DNA from: CAVVAL01 sp963742725
GTDB taxonomy: Bacteria; Actinomycetota; Actinomycetes; Mycobacteriales; Cryptosporangiaceae
Direction: 5' to 3'
Length of the DNA stretch: 64,000 bases
Assembly (NCBI GenBank): GCA_963742725.1
Contig: CAVUMX010000003.1
Location: 2,108,001 to 2,172,000, forward strand
Below are positions 16,994 to 27,400 of the stretch, piece by piece. Each line of letters starts with the position of its first letter. The first letter of the stretch is position 1. The notes beneath the pieces were generated by a model. It made no database searches. It was not told where the DNA came from and saw only the letters and a program-made list of their open reading frames with translations. The position numbers and the translations under genes were made by a program.

Positions 16994-17426
16994 GAACACA
17001 CCCCTCTCCGATGATCGCTGGTTTGCTGGCCACGTTACCCCGCCCGCGCGAGCGGAGCACAGCACCGTGGCCACGACACCCCGTTTCCGCCGTTGGCGTA
17101 ACCACTACGGCGTGTTCCCGAATAGTGGCACACCGTCAATCGACGGTCCCTCGAAATGTCCTCAACCGGCCAGTCGATGTCGCCATTCCCGGCCGTGCCG
17201 GCCAACGGAATGAAACCCGCACCCGACGCCCAGCGCCGCCCAGCACGGGCCGGCCGCCGCGCCAGCGCCGCGCCCGGCGACCAACTGTCGGGGTTATCGG
17301 GATATCCGGCGCCGGGTTATCGCACGCGAGTCCGGACAGTCCGGTTCGGCGCGGCGCGGTCGGCGCGGCGGGCGCCACCCCGTCCGGCGACGGTCGACCG
17401 GCGGGCCCGCGGGCGGCGCGGCGCGG
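16994..17426. other. clgR upstream region, no gene seen
   Basis: It holds a TTGACG (minus strand, 17134-17139) that could be a -35 box, though the -10 match at the right distance is weak. An inverted repeat CCACTA/TAGTGG lies at 17102-17107 and 17123-17128, just downstream of it, in operator position. The palindromic element at 17284-17346 is listed separately. No supported coding sequence. Confidence 0.45.
17284..17346 (-). repeat. Palindromic element B, copy 1
   Basis: Read on the minus strand it begins AACCGGACTGTCCGGACTCG and continues through a GCGTGC, TAA, GGCGC framework shared with the element at 58562-58634. This copy has partly decayed arms (AACTGTCGGGG against GGACAGTCCGGTT). It lies about 80 bases beyond the cinA stop codon. 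Confidence 0.6.
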
Positions 17427-17897
17427 TCAGCCGGTGAGCGCGGAGGCGAGGAGGGCGAGGGCTCGTCGGACCGTAGTGTCGCGGATCGCGGCGCGGTCGC
17501 CGGTGAGCGACAGCTTCTCCGCCCGTGCGCCGGAAGCGTCCGCGATGCCGATCCACACCGTGCCCGGCGATTCGCCGCCCTGCGGTTCCGGGCCGGCGAC
17601 GCCGGTGGTGGCGAGGCCCCAGTCCGCGCCGCAACGGTCGCGGGCGCCCCGGGCGAGGGCGGCGGCGACGTCCTCGTCGACAGGCCCGCGCTCGGCGAGC
17701 AGGTCGGCCGGTACGCCGGCCAGGCTGGCCTTGAGGTCGGTGGCGTACACGACGAGGCCGCCGCGGAACGTCGCGCTGGCGCCGGGTACCTCGACGAGTG
17801 TCGCAGCGAGCAGCCCGCCCGTCAGCGACTCGGCGACGGCGACGGTCTCGCCCCGCTCGGCGAGCAACCGGTGGACGCGCTCCGCCGGCAACGTCAC
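17427..17897 (-). CDS. pncC: CinA C-terminal-domain protein (nicotinamide-nucleotide amidase type)
   Basis: 156 residues covering only the CinA C-terminal domain (AESLTGG near the N-terminus, VVYATDLKASLAGVP, TTGVAGPEPQGG). Stand-alone CinA-C proteins deamidate nicotinamide mononucleotide in pyridine-nucleotide recycling. The GTG start at 17897 overlaps the TGA of pgsA (GTGA), so translation is likely coupled. The N-terminal molybdopterin-binding domain found in long CinA proteins is absent, which is normal for this genomic position in actinobacteria. Confidence 0.93.
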   Translation of the reverse strand: MTLPAERVHRLLAERGETVAVAESLTGGLLAATLVEVPGASATFRGGLVVYATDLKASLAGVPADLLAERGPVDEDVAAALARGARDRCGADWGLATTGVAGPEPQGGESPGTVWIGIADASGARAEKLSLTGDRAAIRDTTVRRALALLASALTG

Positions 17898-18496
17898 GAG
17901 CGGTTCGCGCGCCTGGCCTGGGCGCGCGGGCTGGTGCGGCGCAGGGTGAGCGCCCGCAGGACGTAGTCGACGCCGGTCACGACCGTGACGATCAGCGCGG
18001 CGCCCATGATCCACGGCCCCAGCACGGCGAGCATGTCGGGCAGCGGCAGCAGGTACCAGCCGATGGCCAGGACCTGCAGCAACGTCTTCAACTTGCCGCC
18101 CCGGCTCGCCGGGATCACGCCGTGCCGGATCACCCAGAACCGCAGCAGCGTGACGCCCAGCTCCCGGGCCAGCATGACGACCGTGACCCACCACGGCAGC
18201 AGGCCGAGCCACGACAGTCCGAGGAGCGCCGCGCCGGTGAGTGCCTTGTCCGCGATCGGGTCGGCGACCTGCCCGAACGGTGTCACCAGGTTCCGGGACC
18301 GGGCCAGCTTGCCGTCGTAGAGGTCGGTGATCGACGCGACGACGAACGCCACGCACGCCGCGATCCGCCAGCCGTCATGCGTGCCGCCCGAGGCCAGCAG
18401 GGCCGCGGTCATCACCGGGACGAGCACGATCCGGGCGACGGTGAGCGCGTTGGCGATGTTCACCAACGGCGGGGTGACCGGCCCGGCTTCGATCAC
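17894..18496 (-). CDS. pgsA: CDP-diacylglycerol-glycerol-3-phosphate 3-phosphatidyltransferase-like enzyme
   Basis: 200 residues, a multi-spanning membrane protein. The CDP-alcohol phosphotransferase signature DG(x)2AR(x)8G(x)3D(x)3D is complete in DLYDGKLARSRNLVTPFGQ followed by VADPIADK. It makes phosphatidylglycerolphosphate, the precursor of phosphatidylglycerol and cardiolipin. ATG 18496 overlaps the rimO TGA by four bases and its own stop overlaps the cinA start, so three genes are read as one coupled unit. Substrate (glycerol-3-phosphate rather than inositol) is assigned by position beside cinA. Confidence 0.92.
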   Translation of the reverse strand: MIEAGPVTPPLVNIANALTVARIVLVPVMTAALLASGGTHDGWRIAACVAFVVASITDLYDGKLARSRNLVTPFGQVADPIADKALTGAALLGLSWLGLLPWWVTVVMLARELGVTLLRFWVIRHGVIPASRGGKLKTLLQVLAIGWYLLPLPDMLAVLGPWIMGAALIVTVVTGVDYVLRALTLRRTSPRAQARRANRS

Positions 18497-19935
18497 GGCG
18501 TGCCGCCGCGCGCCTCGGCGACCACGCGCGCTTCGGCGACCAGGTCGACGCCCTCGCTGCCGGTGACGACCGCCCGCACGATGTCCCCCACGCGCAGCCC
18601 TTCGCCGTACACCGTGGTCTCGCCGTCCACCTCGGGCGCCTGGTGCGCGGCGCGACCGGTGGCCACGCCGTCCTCCACGGACTCGATCAGGACGTCCACA
18701 GTGGAACCGATCCGCTCCTCGGCACGCTGCGCGGTCAGCTCCTCGGCGAGCGCGCTGATCCGTTCGTACCGCGCCTGGATCTCGTCGGCCGGGACCTTGC
18801 CGTCGAAGTCCACGGCTTCGGTGCCGTCCTCGTCGGAGTACGCGAAGACGCCGATCGCGTCGAGGCGGGCAAGCGTCAGGAACCGTTCGAGTTCGTCGAC
18901 GTCGGCTTCGGTCTCGCCGGGGAAGCCGACGATGAAGTTGGACCGGGCACCGGCCTCCGGCGCCAGCGCCCGCGCCGAGTCGAGCAGCTCCACGAACCGC
19001 TCGGTCGACCCGAACCGCCGCATCCGGCGCAGCACCGGCTCGCTCGCGTGCTGGAACGACAGGTCGAAGTACGGCGCGACACCGGGCGTGGTGGCGACGG
19101 CCCGCACGAGCGTCGGCTTCGTCTCGGCGGGCTGCAGGTACGACACCCGTACCCGCTCGATGCCGTCGACCGCCGCGAGTTCGCGCAGGATCGTCTCCAG
19201 GAGCGACGGGTCGCCCAGGTCCTTGCCGTACGAGCTGGAGTTCTCGCTGACCAGAACCAGCTCGCGCACGCCTTCGGACGCCAGCCAGCGCGCCTCGTCC
19301 AGCAGCTCGGTGGGACGGCGGGACACGAACGACCCGCGGAAGCTGGGGATCGCGCAGAACGAGCAGCGCCGGTCGCAGCCGCTCGCCAGCTTGAGCGGCG
19401 CCACCGGGCCGCCCTCCAGCCGGCGGCGCAGCACGCGCGGGCCCGACGCCGGCCCGGCCGAGTCATCCGAAAGCCCGTGTCCCGGGACCGCGACGTCCGC
19501 CGCCTGGCGCTCGACCGGGGTGATCGGGAGCAGCTGGCGGCGGTCGCGCGGCGCGTGCGCGATGTGGCTCTCGCCCGCGATCAGGCCGCGCAGCCGGTCG
19601 CCGATGCCGGCGTAGTCGTCGAACCCGAGTACGGCGTCGGCCTCGGGCAGGCTGTCCGCCAGCTCCTTGCCGTACCGCTCGGCGAGGCAGCCGACGGCGA
19701 CGACCTTCGCGCCGGAGTCCGCCGCCTCCAGCAGCGTGTCGATCGAGTCCTTCTTCGCCTGCTCGATGAAACCGCAGGTGTTGACCATGACGATGTCGGC
19801 GTCATCGGCGTCCGGGGCGAGTTCCCACCCGTCCGCGGCGAGCCGCCCGGCCAACTCCTCGGAGTCGACTTCGTTTCGGGCGCAGCCCAGCGTGACGAGG
19901 GCGACCCGGCGGCCGCCAGCAGAGGGAACGGACAT
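18493..19935 (-). CDS. rimO: Ribosomal protein uS12 methylthiotransferase
   Basis: 480 residues with the three-part RimO/MiaB layout. The N-terminal UPF0004 domain has cysteines in VTLGCARNEVDSEELAG, NTCGFIEQAKKDS and VVAVGCLAERYG. The radical-SAM domain has the CxxxCxxC cluster ligand motif (CDRRCSFC) and the C-terminal TRAM domain follows. It methylthiolates an aspartate of ribosomal protein S12. A linker between the first two domains (HAPRDRRQLLPITPVERQ to about residue 178) is longer than in E. coli. It lies 40 bases after ftsK and is coupled to pgsA. Confidence 0.95.
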   Translation of the reverse strand: MSVPSAGGRRVALVTLGCARNEVDSEELAGRLAADGWELAPDADDADIVMVNTCGFIEQAKKDSIDTLLEAADSGAKVVAVGCLAERYGKELADSLPEADAVLGFDDYAGIGDRLRGLIAGESHIAHAPRDRRQLLPITPVERQAADVAVPGHGLSDDSAGPASGPRVLRRRLEGGPVAPLKLASGCDRRCSFCAIPSFRGSFVSRRPTELLDEARWLASEGVRELVLVSENSSSYGKDLGDPSLLETILRELAAVDGIERVRVSYLQPAETKPTLVRAVATTPGVAPYFDLSFQHASEPVLRRMRRFGSTERFVELLDSARALAPEAGARSNFIVGFPGETEADVDELERFLTLARLDAIGVFAYSDEDGTEAVDFDGKVPADEIQARYERISALAEELTAQRAEERIGSTVDVLIESVEDGVATGRAAHQAPEVDGETTVYGEGLRVGDIVRAVVTGSEGVDLVAEARVVAEARGGTP

Positions 19936-19975
19936 GCGCTGAGACTACCTGCCGGCCCACTCTCGGCAGGAATCG

Positions 19976-22900
19976 TCAGGCGTCGCCGCGCAGCGACAGG
20001 AGGACGCCGTCCAACTCGTCCGGTTTGATCAGGACGTCCCGCGCCTTCGACCCCTCGGACGGGCCGACGACGCCACGGGTCTCCATGAGGTCCATGAGCC
20101 GGCCGGCCTTCGCGAAGCCGACCCGCAGCTTGCGCTGGAGCATCGAGGTCGAGCCGAACTGGGTGGTCACGACCAGCTCGACGGCCTGGCACAGCAGGTC
20201 GAGGTCGTCGCCGATGTCCTCGTCGACGTCCTTCTTCGCGGACGCCGCCGGCGCGGTCACGTCCTCCCGGAAGTCGGGGTCGCGCTGGTCCTTGCAGAAC
20301 TTCACGACGGCCGCGATCTCGGTCTCGTTGACCCACGCGCCCTGGAGCCGGACGGGTTTGCTCGCGCCCATCGGCAGGAACAGCCCGTCGCCGCGGCCGA
20401 TCAGCTTCTCGGCGCCGGGCTGGTCGAGGATGACGCGGGAGTCGGCGAGCGAGGACGTGGAGAACGCCAGCCGGGACGGCACGTTCGCCTTGATGAGCCC
20501 GGTGACGACGTCGACGGACGGCCGCTGCGTCGCCAGCACCAGGTGGATGCCCGCCGCGCGGGCGAGCTGGGTGATGCGGACCACCGCGTCCTCGACGTCA
20601 CGCGGCGCGACCATCATCAGGTCGGCGAGCTCGTCGACGATCACCAGCAGGTACGGGTACGGCCGGTACACGCGCTCGCTGCCGGGCGGCGCCTTGATCT
20701 CGCCCTTGCGCACCTTCCGGTTGAAGTCGTCCACGTGGCGGACGCCGCTCGCCGCCAGGTCCTCGTAGCGCATGTCCATCTCGCGGACGACCCACTGCAG
20801 CGCGTCGGCGGCCTTCTTCGGGTTCGTGATGATCGGCGTGACGAGGTGCGGGATGCCCTCGTACGTCGTCAGCTCGACGCGCTTCGGGTCGACGAGCACC
20901 ATCCGGACCTCGTCCGGTGTGGCCCGCGACAGGATCGAGACGAGCAACGTGTTGATGCAGGACGAGTTGTGCGTCGGAATGCACGCGCGGCTGGCTAGAT
21001 AGAGATGGCTGGGACTGTCGACTTCAATGCATCGGACCGGCACTGACGGAATCGGCCGTACGTCAACGATGTACCGCTGCTGAGTAGTAGCCCGGCTCGT
21101 GGTCACCTGCCTGACCACTTTGCGTGTCAGACGAAATACCTTGTCGGCGGGCGTGAAATGGATCGTGTAGCAAATCGACGTGTGTTCATGGCGACCATTG
21201 ACCCGTTTGGTCGACATCGTTGCCTGGTAGCCGAGGCCAAGGATCAGATCGAGGGTGTCCCTCGCCAGCCGCTCGTTGGTGACAGCAAAGGCCACGCCAC
21301 CTCGCTTGCCCACCGTGCCGTCGGTGTCGAGAAGCCCGGCGAGCAGGGCGCGACGCTGGTGCTCCGACCCTCGCAGATACGCCTCGGGGATGTGCTTCTC
21401 GCCGATCTCCCGGAAGAGCTCCCGCATGGTCCGGTACCGCTGGAGCGGGACCGTTGTCTGATCGAACCCGCAGTTACGCCCCACGGCGAACTGCCCCTTG
21501 GCGGCCCGTGCGACACCTGACAGTCCGACGCCGACGTGACTGGCCGCGCCTCTGAGACCCATGCCCTGTGCGGCGAGGTCGATCGCCTCCGCGATTCGGC
21601 GATCCCGTTCGGAGCGATTGGAGATCGTGTACTGGATCTGACTGCTGGGATGATGCGTTACGGCATATCCGTCCAGGCGGATCTGGTCGAGGATCTCTTC
21701 GTCGGCACAGGTGATCCCGGCGCCCCCGGTCGTGCCGTCGCCGAGCCAGCAACCAAACGTGTATGGAGCGATCGGCAGATCCTGCTCAGGGTAGTCAAGT
21801 GGCCCACTCACCGCGATCGCGTGATTGGCCCACCCGTTGCTCGCCCCAGGCACCCGGAGAGTGGCGGCGATCTGCGCTGTGGTGACGGGCCTATCGTCGA
21901 ACCTGATCCGCCGGTTCGGGCGGCCACGCGCCGCGACATGCTCGGCCAACGCCGCGTAGACACGATGGCGGGAGTAGGCGGGCACGCGACGCACGACCTC
22001 ACGTCCACCCCTGCTGTATGTCGTCGTGGTGGCGAAGCTCCATTCCTTCGCCATGTCCGCGAGCACAGCTTGATAGAGCACGTTCTGGAACTGCGCGCCG
22101 ACATCAGCGATTACCTCGGCGGACGACACGGGGCCATCCGGTTCGCCGAGCACCGCTGCCGCGCGCTCGGCAACGTGAGCGACAGCGCCCGGTGCCCAGT
22201 ACGAGTCGTCGCTCCATTTATGACTCTTCTGGGTACGTTGAGCCCTCGTCGTCGTGCGCCACTGGTGATCAGCGTCGGCGACGATGACGGTGCCGTCCGA
22301 GAACTCGACTTCGTAGCACGGGCGCTCATGCATGACGGGCGTAGCCGCGATCACGGTGCACGTTTTGCCGTGCTCGTCGAAGACCTGCTCTCCTGGCTGG
22401 ATCTCACCCATTGTGGTCCATCCGCGTGGTGTCGGGATGGGAGTGTCCAGGGCTAGGGCCTTGCCCGCGCCGGTGGCGCCGGCGATCAGGATGTGCGGCA
22501 TCTTCGCGAGGTTGGCGACGACGTAGCCGCCCTCGATGTCCTTGCCGAGGGCGACCAGCATCGGGTGCTGGTCGCTGGTGGCGGCGTGGCTGCGCAGCAC
22601 GTCGCCGAGCGAGACGTTCTCCCGGTCGGTGTTGGGGATCTCCACGCCGACCGCGCTCTTGCCCGGGATCGGGCTGATGATCCGGACGTCCGGCGACTTC
22701 ACGGCGTAGGCGATGTTGCGGGACAGCTGCGTGATCCGCTCCACCTTGACGGCCGGGCCGAGCTCGATCTCGTACCGGGTGACCGTCGGGCCGCGGGTGA
22801 ACCCGGTGACGGCCGCGTCCACGTCGAACTGCTCGAACACGCCGGACAGCGAGTCGATGACGGTGTCGTTGGCCTTGCTGCGGGTCTTGGCCGGCGGGCC

Positions 22901-23899
22901 GGCGGCGAGCATGGTCGGCGGCGGCAGCCGGTAGTCGCCGTCGGTCGCCGAGAGTGCGAGCTGTTCGGCGCGGGTCGGGGCCGGCGTGTGGTCGGGAACC
23001 TTGCGCGTGACCGGCACGGCGACGGGCGGAGTGCGCTTGAGCCCGGCGGGCGGATCGTCCGGCGATTCCTCCTCGCTCAGACCGCTCAGCGCGGCCTGCC
23101 GGCGGCGGGACGGACGGCGGCGCAGCGGCGGCTCGTCCTCCTCGTCCTCCTCGTCCTCGTCGAGCTCCGGCGCTGCCTCGACACGGCCGAGCGCCACGTC
23201 CCGCAGGTGGGCGAGGCGCGTGGGGATCGTGTTGATCGGCGTGGCCGTGACGACCAGGACTCCGAACAGCACGACCAGCAGGAGCAGCGGGAACGCCACC
23301 CAGGACGTGACGACGCTGGCGAGCGGCCCGGCGGTGTACCGGCCGACGGCGCCACCGGCGAACGACCAGTCCTTGGCGGCCGCCGGCTGGTCACGGACGA
23401 GGTGGAGCAGGCCGAGTAAACCGACGACGAGCGCCGTCCAGCCGACCATCATCCGGCCGCGGTGCTCGTCCTCGGGGATCACCCGCATCATGCGGACTGC
23501 CAGGACGCCCGTGATCAGTGGCACGGCCAGCGTCATCGAGCCGATCGTCACGCGCAGGGCGTGGTAGAGCCAGTCGCCCACCGGCCCGGCCCCGTCGAAC
23601 CAGACGGCGACGGCCGTGACCAGCGCGAACCCCAGGACGGCGAGCGCCAGCCCGTCGCGCCGGTGCGCCGGGTCGAGCTCGCGCGCGGTCGCGGCCTGCC
23701 TGCCGACCGCGCGGGCCAGCCAGCCGACGCTGCGGGCGAGCAGCATCCACAGGCCGGTGATCGCGCGGCCGATCAGCGAACCGAGGCCGCCGGACTGGGC
23801 GGTGGAACGGCGGGCGGGCGCCCTCTTCGCGGTGCTCCGCGCCGGGGCACGCCGAGTCGCGGACGTGCGCGAACGCGACGACGCCCCTCGACCAGCCAT
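19976..23899 (-). CDS. ftsK: FtsK/SpoIIIE DNA translocase interrupted by an in-frame intein
   Basis: 1307 residues before splicing and 809 after removal of the intein (residues 481-978). The N-terminus is basic, followed by four membrane helices (about 75-215) and a charged linker. The motor domain has its Walker A split by the intein (GATGAGK before, SSC after), then Walker B around LLVIVDELADLMM. The C-terminal gamma winged helix (FGSTSMLQRKLRVGFAKAGR) recognises KOPS-type sites. FtsK pumps chromosomal DNA through the division septum. As the Walker A lysine-serine pair is separated, the unspliced protein cannot be an active ATPase, so splicing is required. Confidence 0.96.
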   Translation of the reverse strand: MAGRGASSRSRTSATRRAPARSTAKRAPARRSTAQSGGLGSLIGRAITGLWMLLARSVGWLARAVGRQAATARELDPAHRRDGLALAVLGFALVTAVAVWFDGAGPVGDWLYHALRVTIGSMTLAVPLITGVLAVRMMRVIPEDEHRGRMMVGWTALVVGLLGLLHLVRDQPAAAKDWSFAGGAVGRYTAGPLASVVTSWVAFPLLLLVVLFGVLVVTATPINTIPTRLAHLRDVALGRVEAAPELDEDEEDEEDEPPLRRRPSRRRQAALSGLSEEESPDDPPAGLKRTPPVAVPVTRKVPDHTPAPTRAEQLALSATDGDYRLPPPTMLAAGPPAKTRSKANDTVIDSLSGVFEQFDVDAAVTGFTRGPTVTRYEIELGPAVKVERITQLSRNIAYAVKSPDVRIISPIPGKSAVGVEIPNTDRENVSLGDVLRSHAATSDQHPMLVALGKDIEGGYVVANLAKMPHILIAGATGAGKALALDTPIPTPRGWTTMGEIQPGEQVFDEHGKTCTVIAATPVMHERPCYEVEFSDGTVIVADADHQWRTTTRAQRTQKSHKWSDDSYWAPGAVAHVAERAAAVLGEPDGPVSSAEVIADVGAQFQNVLYQAVLADMAKEWSFATTTTYSRGGREVVRRVPAYSRHRVYAALAEHVAARGRPNRRIRFDDRPVTTAQIAATLRVPGASNGWANHAIAVSGPLDYPEQDLPIAPYTFGCWLGDGTTGGAGITCADEEILDQIRLDGYAVTHHPSSQIQYTISNRSERDRRIAEAIDLAAQGMGLRGAASHVGVGLSGVARAAKGQFAVGRNCGFDQTTVPLQRYRTMRELFREIGEKHIPEAYLRGSEHQRRALLAGLLDTDGTVGKRGGVAFAVTNERLARDTLDLILGLGYQATMSTKRVNGRHEHTSICYTIHFTPADKVFRLTRKVVRQVTTSRATTQQRYIVDVRPIPSVPVRCIEVDSPSHLYLASRACIPTHNSSCINTLLVSILSRATPDEVRMVLVDPKRVELTTYEGIPHLVTPIITNPKKAADALQWVVREMDMRYEDLAASGVRHVDDFNRKVRKGEIKAPPGSERVYRPYPYLLVIVDELADLMMVAPRDVEDAVVRITQLARAAGIHLVLATQRPSVDVVTGLIKANVPSRLAFSTSSLADSRVILDQPGAEKLIGRGDGLFLPMGASKPVRLQGAWVNETEIAAVVKFCKDQRDPDFREDVTAPAASAKKDVDEDIGDDLDLLCQAVELVVTTQFGSTSMLQRKLRVGFAKAGRLMDLMETRGVVGPSEGSKARDVLIKPDELDGVLLSLRGDA
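20966..22459 (-). mobile_element. Class-3-type intein with LAGLIDADG homing endonuclease in ftsK
   Basis: 498 residues, in frame, between the Walker A Lys and Ser codons. It begins with Ala (ALALDTPIPTPRGWTTMGE) instead of Cys/Ser and ends THN before Ser+1. It has the three marks of class 3 inteins: Trp in block B (DADHQW), Cys in block F (VRCIEVDSPSHLYLA) and Thr in block G (PTHN). Two LAGLIDADG helices are visible (FGCWLGDGT and LAGLLDTDG), with a helix-turn-helix-like stretch between them (GLRGAASHVGVGLSGVARAA). Base composition is visibly less GC-rich than in flanking ftsK, in line with horizontal gain. Confidence 0.9.
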
Positions 23900-24045
23900 G
23901 CGCTAGACGGTATCGCGTCCGGCCACCCGCGCCCCAGCAACACGCCCGAACCCCACAGGTTTCCGTACCAGAACAACATTAACGCAGTCTCAAGTACTAA
24001 TATCAACGCGATGCGAGCCATACGATCACTAGAGCACGCCGTGCG

Positions 24046-24472
24046 ATGACCGCTCCCCACCTGTTCGTCGACGAATCGCAGCGGCGGCCGTACCTGCTTG
24101 TCGCAGGCATCGTCGACGCGGCCGACCTGGCGCGGAGCCGGGCGGTGCTCCGCACCGGAGCCTGTGCGTCGCGCCTGCCTCGACCAGATGGTGACGGACG
24201 CCCTCAAGGCGGGCGCGGGCCGGCTCGTCCTGGAGAGCCGCGGCGATGTGCTCGACCGGTCCGACCGGCAGGTCATCACCAGGGCGATCCGGGTCGCCGC
24301 CGCTGAGGTCGGCACGGATCAGGAGCTGCCGTATATGCATCTCCGACCGCACGAGGAACCATTGCGCTGGCTCGCGGACGCGATGGCCTGGAGCTACGGC
24401 GCCGGGGCCGAGTGGCGCCGGCGCGCTAGACCGCTGATCGACGCGGTGACCGATCTCGGCGAGGTCCGGTGA
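24046..24472 (+). pseudogene. Decayed small gene of the 'LFVDES' actinobacterial hypothetical family
   Basis: Frame one begins at ATG 24046 (MTAPHLFVDESQRRPYLLVA) and reads sensibly to about 24160. From about 24165 the sensible protein continues in the next frame (RRACLDQMVTDALKAGAGR to LIDAVTDLGEVR, stop 24470-24472). Intact relatives known to me have roughly 60 more residues between these two halves, so the gene seems to have lost an internal segment and also shifted frame. The two halves and their order still match the family. The region just upstream (23960-24040) is unusually AT-rich. Function of intact relatives is unknown. Confidence 0.7.
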
Positions 24473-24481
24473 ACAGCGCAA

Positions 24482-24518
24482 AGCCCGGGCTCCCGTCGTC
24501 CGGCGGGGCACCCGGGCT
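24482..24518. terminator. Bidirectional hairpin terminator
   Basis: AGCCCGGG (24482-24489) pairs with CCCGGGCT (24511-24518), with further CCC/GGG pairing inside. It lies between the decayed gene (plus) and the 3' end of rnj (minus) and can serve both. Confidence 0.7.
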
Positions 24519-24597
24519 CACTTCCCAGGACTACTGTCCTCGGCACATCAAAGTGTGCCGCAGGAAGCAGCCCCGCGCAAGCGGCGGCAAACCGCCG

Positions 24598-26280
<1,683 letters not shown>

Positions 26281-26311
26281 AGTGCGTCCGCCGTTCTGAT
26301 CGGGCCGTTGT

Positions 26312-27214
26312 TCACGCGGGCACCTCCACGCCACCGGCGGCCAGGTCGTCGCGCAGCGTCGCGAGCTGTTCGGCGGTGGCGCCGATCAGCGGCAGGCGCA
26401 TCGATCCGCCCGGCAGGCCGAGCACGTTGAGCGCGGCCTTGACCAGGATGGCGCCCTGCGTGCGGAACATACCCGTGTAGACCGGCAGCAGGCTGTAGTG
26501 GATCTCCCTTGCCCGGGCGACGTCGCCGGCCTCGTAGGCGTCGAGCAGCTCGCGGAGGCGGGCCCCGACCACGTGGCCCACGACGCTGACGAAGCCGATC
26601 GCGCCGCAGGCGACCAGCGGCAGGTTGTAGGCGTCGTCGCCGCAGTAGTAGGCGAGGTCGGTGCGGGACATGACCGACGAGGCGCCGGCCAGGTCGCACT
26701 TGGCGTCCTTGACCGCGACGATCCGCGGGTGCGCGGCGAGGCGCACGATCGTCTCGGTGTCGATCGGCATCGACGTCCGATGTGGAACGTCGTAGAGCAT
26801 CACCGGCAGGTCGGTGGCGTCCGCGGCGGCGGTGAAGTGCCGGTACAGGCCCTCCTGCGGCGGCTTGTTGTAGTACGGCGTCACGACGAGCAGCCCGTGC
26901 GCGCCCGCCTTCTCGGCCGAGCGCACCAGATCGACCGTGTGCCGGGTGTCGTTGTTGCCCGCCCCGGCCACGATCGTCGCGCGGTCGCCGACGGCCTCCA
27001 CGACCGCGCGGAGGACCGTCTCCTTCTCCGCGTCGGTCATCGTCGGCGACTCCCCGGTGGTGCCGTTGACCACGAGGCCGTCGTTGCCGCCCTGGTCGAC
27101 CAGGTACGCCGCGAGGCGCTGCACGCCGTCGGTGTCGACGCTGCCCTCAGGGGTGAACGGGGTGACCATCGCGGTGAGGACGCGGCCGAATGGCCGCCGG
27201 GGGTCGCTGCTCAT
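26312..27214 (-). CDS. dapA: 4-hydroxy-tetrahydrodipicolinate synthase
   Basis: 300 residues, TIM barrel. GTTGESPTM binds pyruvate carboxylate, YYNKPPQEGLYRHF and YDVPHRTS hold the catalytic tyrosine region, and the Schiff-base lysine is in VAVKDAK. It condenses pyruvate with aspartate semialdehyde in lysine/diaminopimelate synthesis; dapB of the same pathway lies at 39460-40221. TAGCGT at -13 to -8 before ATG 27214 with no ribosome binding site suggests a leaderless transcript. Confidence 0.97.
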   Translation of the reverse strand: MSSDPRRPFGRVLTAMVTPFTPEGSVDTDGVQRLAAYLVDQGGNDGLVVNGTTGESPTMTDAEKETVLRAVVEAVGDRATIVAGAGNNDTRHTVDLVRSAEKAGAHGLLVVTPYYNKPPQEGLYRHFTAAADATDLPVMLYDVPHRTSMPIDTETIVRLAAHPRIVAVKDAKCDLAGASSVMSRTDLAYYCGDDAYNLPLVACGAIGFVSVVGHVVGARLRELLDAYEAGDVARAREIHYSLLPVYTGMFRTQGAILVKAALNVLGLPGGSMRLPLIGATAEQLATLRDDLAAGGVEVPA

Positions 27215-27289
27215 GGCGCTAACGCTACCGCTCCGCCGACCTGCGTTTCAGCGTCGGGGCGGTGGTCGGCGAGCCTGGACAATGAGAAA

Positions 27290-27329
27290 CCCCGTGACGC
27301 ACCGGTCGGGGGTCCGGAACGTCGCGGGG
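27290..27329 (-). terminator. Hairpin terminator after thyX
   Basis: CCCCGTGACG (27290-27299) pairs with CGTCGCGGGG (27320-27329) with one G-T wobble, about 70 bases beyond the thyX stop. Confidence 0.6.
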
Positions 27330-27400
27330 CTCATCTCGTCCATCGCGGCCACTGTGGGACGCGTTACAGCGTCGCCGAAGAAAAATCCTTCGGTATCGGT

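Noticed and set aside
24046..24472. Programmed frameshift instead of decay
   Set aside because: No slippery sequence was seen at the junction and about 60 residues of the family middle are missing, which frameshifting would not explain.
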